Assembly (NCBI GenBank): GCA_017502265.1
Contig: JAFVVI010000002.1
Coordinates: forward strand, 1 to 44,097
Direction of reading: 5' to 3'
DNA length: 44,097 bases
Source: Oscillospiraceae bacterium
GTDB lineage: Bacteria > Bacillota > Clostridia > Oscillospirales > Oscillospiraceae
Made by a program: the position numbers and the translations under genes. The first letter of the stretch is position 1; each line of letters opens with the position of its first letter. Below, in pieces: positions 1 through 5,786 of this stretch. The notes under the pieces are model-generated. The model was not told where the DNA came from, ran no database searches, and worked only from the letters and a program-made list of their open reading frames with translations.

Positions 1-577
1 TATCCTCCAGCAGCTTAGCGGAGCAGGGGTTGCCGTGGCCGGCATGGGCAGACATCTTGAACTTGCAGTCAGCAGGCAGCAGACCGGCCTCACGAGCCTT
101 GCCCAGTGCCCACAGGCAGCCTTCGTCGTAAACCAGGAAGGTACGGGCGCCCAGACGGGCAGCGCGACGCACATCCTCCAGAGCGCGAACGACCTGATCC
201 TGACCGCGGAGACGGTAACCCATACGTACGCCCTCGGGGCTCTTGACAGAAGCACTGGTGTCGGTGGTTGCACGGGGGCCGATGGCCAGAACCAGCTCTA
301 CCTGGTACTGCTTAGCCAGCTCTACCATAGCGGTAATGTCGCTGTCGGACAGAGTCCAGATACCCTTGGTCTGGGTAACACGGTGAATGTAGAAGCCCAG
401 ACGGTCGATCTCTTCCAGCAGAGCCTTCATAACGGAAGGACTCTGAATGCCGGGAACCTCGAAACGGTACTGGCAGCCGTCATCGAAGCGCTTCTCGGAG
501 TCAGGCAGCTGATACAGGTCGCCGCCGGGCTGGCCGATAGATTCCAGAAATGCTCTTGTTTCTTCCATAGTGTTCAT
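1..577 (-). CDS. TIM-barrel protein, U32 peptidase-like, C-terminus off window
   Basis: The frame is open from an ATG at 577 to the window edge, giving 192 residues with the C-terminus missing. An AGGAGG sits 7 bases before this ATG, so it is preferred to the internal ATG at 568. The product begins MNTMEETRAFLESIG. It alternates beta-strand and helix-like segments typical of a TIM barrel (for example VELVLAIGPRATTD and ARTFLVYDEGCLWALGKA), and SAHAGHGNP comes just before the cut. It lies 45 bases after citF with no terminator between, so it is probably the last or a late gene of the citrate lyase operon. I recall similar proteins beside citrate lyase genes being annotated as U32-family peptidase-like, but that is a memory-based family call. 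The function is unknown; it might handle an intermediate or product of the lyase pathway. Confidence 0.6.
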   Translation of the reverse strand, partial: MNTMEETRAFLESIGQPGGDLYQLPDSEKRFDDGCQYRFEVPGIQSPSVMKALLEEIDRLGFYIHRVTQTKGIWTLSDSDITAMVELAKQYQVELVLAIGPRATTDTSASVKSPEGVRMGYRLRGQDQVVRALEDVRRAARLGARTFLVYDEGCLWALGKAREAGLLPADCKFKMSAHAGHGNPCSAKLLED

Positions 578-622
578 AATTGTTCCTCCTAAAATATATT
601 AAAAATAATTTAAACGATGTAG

Positions 623-2185
623 TTAGTCCCGCTTAATCTGGCGGATCACGTCGATGACTGTGCCATCCCGATACTCCACAATGCAGGTGATCTTATCGGT
701 GGTTTCGACGGGTTTGGGAACACCGGTCAGAGAGTAGGCCATGTCCCGCAGATACTCGATAGAAACAGTCTTGATACCAGCGGCATCCAGATCTTCCTTC
801 AGCATCTCGTAGTTTTTGTGCTTGGGGTTCAACGCAATACCGGCTTCCGTAACTACAACTGCAACGGAAGATCCGGGGGTGCAGCAAGTAAAGACCTTGT
901 CTACCACAGAGGGAATACGACCCCGGATGATCGGCAGGGTGACGATGGAAATATCTGCACCGTCGGCCACATCAGGACCGCCGCCCAGACCACCCATCAT
1001 TTCACCGCTGGAACCGGTGAGGATATTGATGTTGAAGTCTGTATCCACTTCCAGTGCGCCTAAAACACCAAAGTTCAGCTTATCAAGTGCGCAGCTCTTG
1101 TTGAACATATTTGCATACATGGAGTTGTCGATCTCCACGATGTTGGGATACTCCGCAATAGCCCGGGCAGCCACAGCATCGAAGGATTGAGAGCAGAGCA
1201 TGCTCCGCAGAAGACCACGCTTATGCATTTCAACAATAGCACCGGTCATGCCGCCCAAAGCAAAGCTTGCCTGAATACCGGCCTGCTCTGTATAGTCTGC
1301 CAGATAGTTGGTGCAAGCCACCGGAATAGCGCCAGCGCCGGTCTGGAAGGAGTAACCATCCTTAAACAAGCGGCTTGCGGCCATGATATCTGCGCAACGC
1401 TGCGCGATCAGCAGATCCCGGGGGTTCTTGGTCATACGGGTCGCACCGGCGCCGATCTTCTTGGGATCGCCGATTTCGTCCACCTTGACCACATAATCCA
1501 CATACATCTGAGAGATGGAAGTGGGAACACAAGGGAACGGAACGATGTTATCGGTGATGACCACCACGTTTTCTGCGTTGGTGGAATCGATGAAGGAGTA
1601 GCCCAGACTGCCACAGGCGTTGGGACCAATCTGACCGGTGCAGTTACCGAAATCATCTGCCGCGGAGGCGCCGATAAATGCCACATCGATGGACAGGTCG
1701 CCGGTTTCGATGGCGTGGGGGCGGGCGCCGTGGGGCCGGAGGATCACCGGTTCAGACAGTTCCAGACCGTCCACTACCGCATCACCCAATTCGCCGCAGA
1801 TGCCACTGGCCTGGATGCGGTTGATGGTGCCATCCTTAACGAAGTCTACAATAGAGGGGTTTTTAATGTTCACCACCGCACTGGGAGCAAACCGCAGCCC
1901 CTTAATGCCCAACTCCTTAATGCAGGAGAGAACCTGGACAATGATCTTGTCGCCTTCCCGGAAGCTGTGGTGGAAGGAGATCGTCATACCGTCCTTCAAA
2001 CCGCAAGCCTGGATGGCGCTCTTCAGATCGGGCATCAGCTTGTTTTCAGCCGCAGCACGCTTGCTGGGCTTTCTGCGGGAACAGACAGGCTGCTCCGCCT
2101 CTATCGCTTCCCGGGGACCGGCATAGGGCTTAACCACATAATTGCCGATCTTTTCGGGTATTTCGCGTCCTACTGCATTGATCAT
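623..2185 (-). CDS. citF: Citrate lyase alpha subunit (citrate:acetyl-ACP transferase)
   Basis: The 520-residue product matches the CitF family in length and in landmarks: HHSFREGD near residue 71, the glycine-rich GSSGEMMGGLGGGPD, and TEAGIALNP near the C-terminus. CitF exchanges the acetyl group on the acyl carrier protein for citrate, giving citryl-ACP, in the cytoplasmic citrate lyase complex that opens anaerobic citrate fermentation. The ATG at 2185 overlaps the citE stop by four bases (ATGA), which implies translational coupling. Related CoA-transferase-type alpha subunits act on citramalate or similar acids, so the exact substrate is not settled by sequence alone. No frameshift or truncation is visible. 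Confidence 0.93.
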   Translation of the reverse strand: MINAVGREIPEKIGNYVVKPYAGPREAIEAEQPVCSRRKPSKRAAAENKLMPDLKSAIQACGLKDGMTISFHHSFREGDKIIVQVLSCIKELGIKGLRFAPSAVVNIKNPSIVDFVKDGTINRIQASGICGELGDAVVDGLELSEPVILRPHGARPHAIETGDLSIDVAFIGASAADDFGNCTGQIGPNACGSLGYSFIDSTNAENVVVITDNIVPFPCVPTSISQMYVDYVVKVDEIGDPKKIGAGATRMTKNPRDLLIAQRCADIMAASRLFKDGYSFQTGAGAIPVACTNYLADYTEQAGIQASFALGGMTGAIVEMHKRGLLRSMLCSQSFDAVAARAIAEYPNIVEIDNSMYANMFNKSCALDKLNFGVLGALEVDTDFNINILTGSSGEMMGGLGGGPDVADGADISIVTLPIIRGRIPSVVDKVFTCCTPGSSVAVVVTEAGIALNPKHKNYEMLKEDLDAAGIKTVSIEYLRDMAYSLTGVPKPVETTDKITCIVEYRDGTVIDVIRQIKRD

Positions 2186-3081
2186 TTCCGCATACCTCCG
2201 ATCGCAATTCCGGCAGCCTCTGCCTGAGCCAAAGTGGTCCGGGCGCGCAGCTCCATGGGTTTATCGATCATGCTGCCGTCAAGGGTGACAGCACCCTTCT
2301 TCTGACGTTTGCCCTCTTCCACAGCTTCCAGCACACGCAGAGCATACTTGATCTCTTTCTCGCTGGGGGTGAAGAAGGAGTTGACGATGTCGATCTGTCT
2401 GGGATGGACACAAGTCTTGCCATCGAAGCCCAGGTTTCTGGTCAGCGCGGTGTCTTCCTTCAAGCCCTCGGGGTCGTTGATATCGGAGAACACAGCGTCG
2501 ATAGCCTCAATGCCGGCATGACGGCAAGCAGTCAGCAGCATATTACGAGCATAGAAAATTTCCATACCAGCCTTGGTGCGGTGCGCCTTCATGCTGGCGG
2601 TAAAGTCCTCAGCGCCCAGCGCCAGTGCCACAATCCGGGGGTCGGCGGTAGCAATCTCGTAAGCGTTGATCAAGCCCAGATAAGACTCAATGTTGCACCA
2701 GACTTCGATCTTACCAACTTCCATACCAGCCTCGGTCTCGATCTCCGTGATCCGCTGGCAGATACGGACAGCCTCTTCCCGGTACTCCACCTTGGGAATA
2801 CGGATGGCATCGGGACGCGCCCGTACAGCCGCTTCCAGATCTTCATCAATGTACTCGGAATAGATGCCGTTTACACGGATAATAACATATTTGTTGGCGG
2901 GACGGTGATACCGAACGGTGTTATAGATCAACAGACGGGCGGTATCCTTTTCAGCGTTAGGCACGGAGTCTTCCATGTCGTAGACCAGGCAGTCCTCATT
3001 GTAAAAAGCGGCCTGGATCATATTAATGGGATTCGCACCACTGGCATAAAGAGAGGTGCGCTTCAGTTTGGCAGTCTGCAT
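2182..3081 (-). CDS. citE: Citrate lyase beta subunit (citryl-ACP lyase)
   Basis: CitE (299 residues) cleaves citryl-ACP to oxaloacetate and acetyl-ACP. It belongs to the HpcH/HpaI aldolase-like TIM-barrel family. Visible landmarks are RTSLYASGANP at the N-terminus, YDMEDSVP (metal-ligand region), IRVNGIYSEYIDEDL, LGAEDFTASMKAHRT, and the C-terminal FDGKTCVHPRQIDIVN. The ATG at 3081 is chosen because it overlaps the citD stop (TAATG) and is preceded by GGGAGAGG. An in-frame upstream extension inside citD lacks family similarity. The gene is flanked by citD and citF in the canonical D-E-F order. Closely related lyases (malyl-CoA, citramalyl-CoA) share the fold, but the D-E-F context argues for citrate lyase. 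Confidence 0.93.
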   Translation of the reverse strand: MQTAKLKRTSLYASGANPINMIQAAFYNEDCLVYDMEDSVPNAEKDTARLLIYNTVRYHRPANKYVIIRVNGIYSEYIDEDLEAAVRARPDAIRIPKVEYREEAVRICQRITEIETEAGMEVGKIEVWCNIESYLGLINAYEIATADPRIVALALGAEDFTASMKAHRTKAGMEIFYARNMLLTACRHAGIEAIDAVFSDINDPEGLKEDTALTRNLGFDGKTCVHPRQIDIVNSFFTPSEKEIKYALRVLEAVEEGKRQKKGAVTLDGSMIDKPMELRARTTLAQAEAAGIAIGGMRK

Positions 3082-3377
3082 TACTGATCCTCTCCCTTCC
3101 AATTGAACTTGGTGCCGGTAGCACGGCAACAGGCTGCCTGCATCCGGGCACGGATCACCCAGTCCAGCGCGCCTCTGTCTGCCGCATCCACAATGGCATC
3201 GGTGATACCGAAGGATTCCAACACCTCTGTTATCGTAGCGACAATGGCATCGCCATACTGTACTTTTACAACACTTTGCAATTGGATTTCCAGACCCTTG
3301 CCGGGGTTGGGCAAAAGGCTGATCTGGATATCACTGGATTCCAGTGTTCCCACAATTGCTGCCTGCTTAATTTCCAT
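3081..3377 (-). CDS. citD: Citrate lyase acyl carrier protein (gamma subunit)
   Basis: This 98-residue protein is the acyl carrier of the citrate lyase complex. It carries the 2'-(5''-phosphoribosyl)-3'-dephospho-CoA arm on a serine. The N-terminus MEIKQAAIVGTLESSD matches the family, and Ser14 sits where the prosthetic group is attached in characterised CitD proteins. The ATG at 3377 is preferred to an in-frame TTG three codons upstream, because it follows an AGAAAGG at about 10 bases and matches the family start. It is the first gene of the citD-citE-citF run, has its own candidate promoter and lies downstream of a terminator closing the LysR-type gene. The ligase and transferase genes that charge CitD (citC, citX, citG) are not in the window. 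Confidence 0.93.
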   Translation of the reverse strand: MEIKQAAIVGTLESSDIQISLLPNPGKGLEIQLQSVVKVQYGDAIVATITEVLESFGITDAIVDAADRGALDWVIRARMQAACCRATGTKFNWKGEDQ

Positions 3378-3423
3378 TGACAACAAACCTTTCTGCTAAA
3401 ATGCATAATTTTTCTGCTACTAT

Positions 3424-3451
3424 TTTATACTAACTTCTGCTTCCGGGGCAA
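3424..3451 (-). promoter_or_regulatory. Candidate sigma-A promoter of citDEF
   Basis: Reading the minus strand, TTGCCC (3451-3446) and TATAAA (3429-3424) are separated by 16 bases. The predicted start lies about 40 bases before the citD ATG. The AT-rich stretch just upstream (about 3452-3495) holds imperfect palindromes such as ATTGCGTATTATGTAAT, which could be a LysR-type operator. That last point is a guess. Confidence 0.5.
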
Positions 3452-3495
3452 TTACATAATACGCAATGATACTTTCACCAAACTTTATGCATATC

Positions 3496-3526
3496 AAAAA
3501 ACGGCGCTCCGCAAAGCGGAGCGCCG
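3496..3526 (-). terminator. Intrinsic terminator of the LysR-type regulator gene
   Basis: A perfect 11-bp GC-rich stem (CGGCGCTCCGC with GCGGAGCGCCG, loop AAA) is followed on the minus strand by six T residues. It begins five bases after the regulator stop codon and separates that gene from the citD promoter. Confidence 0.9.
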
Positions 3527-3531
3527 GATGT

Positions 3532-4410
3532 TTACAGGTGATAGAATTCTCTTGCAAAGGTTCTGAAGGCTGTTTCATCGTCGGTCAGTTTCCGGTTGTG
3601 CCAATACAGCTTCATCTTCCAGGGCGGGCAGATATTATCAATGGGAATGTAGCGAATATTGGACCGATCGATCCTGCCGGTATGTTCTGTGCTGAACGCA
3701 ACGCCCATCTGCTCCTCCACAAGATTGCGATAAAACTGGTACGAGCAGGAGGTTGCATTGGGAAATGCCACGCCGTTTGCAACAAAGAGCTTGACAAAGC
3801 GCTCATACTGAGCCGTGCCCTGCATGGGCAAAAACAGCGTCTGCTGCGCCAATTCCTCAATGCCTACAGAGGTCCTGGCGGCAAAGGGGTGGTTCGGGTG
3901 GACCATAACCGCTGGGCGATCCTCAAACAGGAGGATACTCTCCATATCATCGGCCAGGGAAGCCGGGATATCCTCCTCTGCCGCCAGCACAAATGCGTAC
4001 TGGGCAGAAAGAAATCCCAAAGATAACTTGTCCAAATTCAAATTGGTGCAGGACAGGGTGTACTGGGGGCAAGCCTGGGAAAACTCGGTAATGAGGTCCA
4101 TCCACAAATTGGAGGTAGTGGTTGCGATCCAGATATGCTTCTTTTGCTGGATGGCGTTCTGCAAAAGTTCTTTTTTGCCGCACTCCAGGGCATCAAACAT
4201 CTGATTGACATACCGCAGAAACAGTTCCCCCTGGGCATTGAGGGCAATACGCTTGGCGTAACGGTCAAACAGCTGCACGCCCAATTCCTTTTCCAGCCGG
4301 GAAATCGACGTGCTCAGCGCAGGCGCAGAAATATAGAGCGCTTCTGCCGCCGCAGAAATTTTCTCAAACTCCGCCACGGTCTTAAAATACTTCAGCTGCA
4401 GTAATTCCAT
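3532..4410 (-). CDS. LysR-family transcriptional regulator
   Basis: The 292-residue product starts MELLQLKYFKTVAEFEKIS and has the LysR-type winged helix at about residues 1-60 (ALYISAPALSTSISRLEKELGVQLFDR). A linker helix and a periplasmic-binding-protein-like effector domain follow from about residue 90 to the end. The ATG at 4410 is used because GGAGGTG precedes it by 11 bases and because LysR proteins of this group start at MELLQL; an in-frame TTG upstream is part of the ribosome binding site. The gene lies directly upstream of citDEF on the same strand and is divergent from the isomerase-like gene at 4625. It may therefore control citrate lyase, the isomerase-like gene, or both. The effector is unknown. 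Confidence 0.9.
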   Translation of the reverse strand: MELLQLKYFKTVAEFEKISAAAEALYISAPALSTSISRLEKELGVQLFDRYAKRIALNAQGELFLRYVNQMFDALECGKKELLQNAIQQKKHIWIATTTSNLWMDLITEFSQACPQYTLSCTNLNLDKLSLGFLSAQYAFVLAAEEDIPASLADDMESILLFEDRPAVMVHPNHPFAARTSVGIEELAQQTLFLPMQGTAQYERFVKLFVANGVAFPNATSCSYQFYRNLVEEQMGVAFSTEHTGRIDRSNIRYIPIDNICPPWKMKLYWHNRKLTDDETAFRTFAREFYHL

Positions 4411-4444
4411 AACGGCGCACACCTCCAAGCATTAAGTTATTTTT

Positions 4445-4473
4445 ATTATATACGACAAAATCCGAAAATACAA
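4445..4473 (-). promoter_or_regulatory. Sigma-A promoter of the LysR-type gene
   Basis: On the minus strand TTGTAT (4473-4468) and a perfect TATAAT (4450-4445) are separated by exactly 17 bases. The predicted start is about 28 bases before the chosen ATG. Confidence 0.7.
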
Positions 4474-4477
4474 GACA

Positions 4478-4506
4478 AAAAGCTTGACTAAATTGGTCGA
4501 GCTTTT
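4478..4506. promoter_or_regulatory. 11-bp inverted repeat between divergent promoters
   Basis: AAAAGCTTGAC (4478-4488) and GTCGAGCTTTT (4496-4506) form an almost perfect inverted repeat with one G-T mismatch around a 7-base AT-rich spacer. It sits just upstream of the -35 of the LysR-type gene and about 60 bases from the -35 of the divergent gene. That is a plausible place for an autoregulatory LysR operator. A weak terminator-like hairpin is the alternative. Confidence 0.4.
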
Positions 4507-4566
4507 CATTGTGTAGAGGCTACCCCCTGCCTGTGTCAACTTAAAGCCTATTTATTTCGCAGAAAG

Positions 4567-4595
4567 TTTACAAGCATTTGCGTATGTGCTATACT
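4567..4595 (+). promoter_or_regulatory. Sigma-A promoter of the isomerase-like gene
   Basis: TTTACA (4567-4572) and TATACT (4590-4595) are 17 bases apart, with an extended TGC before the -10. The predicted start is about 23 bases before the ATG at 4625, leaving room for the AGGAGG at 4608-4613. Confidence 0.75.
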
Positions 4596-4624
4596 GTAAC
4601 TATCATTCAGGAGGTGCTATTGTG

Positions 4625-5479
4625 ATGATTGGCCTTGGTTTTTCTTTACAATCCCAATACAGTCTGCCCATTGCAAAGGTCATTGCTTTGCTGGCAGCCT
4701 CCGGTTTTTCTGCCGTGTCGCCGGTCTGGTCGCCGGAATTGGATCTGCGCCACCTCGCTGCCTGCACCCACGCACACGGTATGACCATCCAATCGCTCCA
4801 TGCGCCCCGCAAAGGTATTCCCCTCCTGTGGCAGCCGGATGCTCCCCTATCTTCCCAAGTGGAGGACAGTATTCTGCGCAGCATCAATGCCTGCGGGCAA
4901 TTCCATATCCCTATCCTGGTGGTTCACGGTTGGCAGGGACTCAATTATGCCTTCCCGGAAACAGCCCTTGATTTCCGGGCTTTTGACCGCATCGTGTCCT
5001 ATGCGGAGCAAAAAGGCGTATCTATCGCCTTTGAAAATTTAGAGGGCGAAGAGTATCTTGACGCATTGTTGGCACGCTACCGGGATTGCGCCTATGTGGG
5101 ATTTTGTTGGGATTCCGGCCACGATCATTGCTATCCCCACAAAGCTGACTTTTTACAGCGGTTTGGGGATCGGCTCATTATGACGCACCTGAACGATAAC
5201 CGGGGTCTGCGGGATCCATCCGGTATTCCGTCCGGCAAGGACGACCTGCATTTTCTGCCCTTTGACGGAAATATCGATTGGGATTTGGCCATTGGCAGGT
5301 TAAAAAGCGCAGCAAAACAAGAGACCTTAAATTTTGAAATCAAGCTGCAATCCAAATCCGAAAATCCGGAGGATTGGATCTATAGGCAATTGTCCTTGGA
5401 ACAGTTTTTCCAAAAAGCAGGGCAGCACGCCCGCAGGATCGGCCAGATGTACGGTGAAATAAGTACAGGCGGTTATTAA
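4625..5479 (+). CDS. Sugar phosphate isomerase/epimerase-like TIM-barrel protein
   Basis: This 284-residue protein resembles the xylose isomerase-like TIM-barrel (AP endonuclease 2) superfamily. Strand-like segments carry acidic and histidine residues expected to bind a divalent metal: LVVHGWQG, IAFENLEGEEY, GFCWDSGHDHCY, MTHLNDNRG and LNFEIKLQS. Members isomerise or epimerise sugars or sugar phosphates, or act on inositols; the substrate cannot be read here. AGGAGG precedes both a GTG at 4622 and the ATG at 4625; the ATG is chosen. The gene stands alone, divergent from the LysR-type regulator, and ends in a hairpin overlapping its stop codon. No signal peptide is seen, so it is cytoplasmic. 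Confidence 0.8.
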   Translation: MIGLGFSLQSQYSLPIAKVIALLAASGFSAVSPVWSPELDLRHLAACTHAHGMTIQSLHAPRKGIPLLWQPDAPLSSQVEDSILRSINACGQFHIPILVVHGWQGLNYAFPETALDFRAFDRIVSYAEQKGVSIAFENLEGEEYLDALLARYRDCAYVGFCWDSGHDHCYPHKADFLQRFGDRLIMTHLNDNRGLRDPSGIPSGKDDLHFLPFDGNIDWDLAIGRLKSAAKQETLNFEIKLQSKSENPEDWIYRQLSLEQFFQKAGQHARRIGQMYGEISTGGY

Positions 5480-5488
5480 ACCGCCTGT
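5465..5488 (+). terminator. Hairpin over the stop codon of the isomerase-like gene
   Basis: ACAGGCGGTT (5465-5474) and AACCGCCTGT (5479-5488) form a perfect 10-bp stem around a 4-base loop that includes most of the stop codon. The downstream sequence lacks a clean T-run, so terminator function is uncertain. The right arm abuts the spoVAC-like remnant. Confidence 0.45.
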
Positions 5489-5520
5489 TAAAACAAGGTT
5501 GTTAGCCAATGGATCATACC
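5488..5520 (-). pseudogene. Remnant of a spoVAC-like 3' end
   Basis: Read on the minus strand, these bases encode GMIHWLTTLF followed by TAA. The intact spoVAC at 7150-7587 ends GLIYWITTLF followed by TAA. DNA similarity continues for several bases past the stop codon (ACAGG). By hand count 32 of 39 aligned bases match. The similarity fades upstream of the remnant. It looks like the surviving tail of a second or earlier spoVAC copy, now cut off by the AT-rich segment that carries the lipoprotein gene. Confidence 0.65.
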
Positions 5521-5586
5521 TTCTGCTGGTGTCAATATAGGACCCATAGATTCGTGTTCCGTTAGGACCCAATTTTAACAAAATTA

Positions 5587-5615
5587 TTGCATTGTTTGAA
5601 ATGTCGTGCTAAAAT
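5587..5615 (+). promoter_or_regulatory. Candidate promoter of the RsgI-like lipoprotein gene
   Basis: TTGCAT (5587-5592) and TAAAAT (5610-5615) are separated by 17 bases. The start would be near 5622, giving a leader of about 165 bases that begins inside the left arm of a 13-bp inverted repeat. Confidence 0.5.
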
Positions 5616-5619
5616 AACC

Positions 5620-5740
5620 CTGCGACACAGTTTAATATTCTTACGGATAGGCATACTTTTTGTGTAAAAATGTATGCTTTATCGTCATTGCCTATTTACG
5701 GAAGTGAACTGTGTCGCAGCAGGATGAAGCTGCATTTTTC
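5620..5740 (+). promoter_or_regulatory. Structured leader with competing stems
   Basis: A perfect 13-bp inverted repeat (CTGCGACACAGTT at 5620-5632, AACTGTGTCGCAG at 5707-5719) brackets an inner hairpin at 5651-5677. The inner hairpin is GCATAC plus five T, loop GTGT, then five A, one bulged T and GTATGC. The last four bases of the right arm (5716-5719) can instead pair in GCAGC/GCTGC (5716-5733), which is followed by ATTTTT. The two pairings exclude each other, as in an attenuator or riboswitch. No known riboswitch class was recognised. A short transposon remnant with terminal repeats is the alternative, but no target duplication is seen. Confidence 0.45.
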
Positions 5741-5767
5741 GTGCGCAGCGACCGCTGCGCACTTTTT
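5741..5767 (+). terminator. Intrinsic terminator inside the leader
   Basis: GTGCGCAGCG and CGCTGCGCAC form a perfect 10-bp stem with a 2-base spacer (AC; the effective loop is larger), followed by TTTTT. It ends about 20 bases before the start codon of the lipoprotein gene. It therefore either closes an upstream transcript or acts as a conditional terminator for that gene. Confidence 0.7.
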
Positions 5768-5786
5768 ACAGAAAGAGGGAATTGTA

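Noticed and set aside
35-592. 185-codon open frame on the plus strand
   Set aside because: Antisense to the partial TIM-barrel gene, which has a strong ribosome binding site and a continuous conserved-looking protein; the plus-strand product looks like no family.
1187-2227. 346-codon plus-strand frame over citF
   Set aside because: Shadow of citF caused by GC-rich codon structure; no start signals or protein similarity.
5327-5581. 84-codon minus-strand frame at the end of the isomerase-like gene
   Set aside because: In a different frame from the spoVAC-like remnant and mostly antisense to a real gene.
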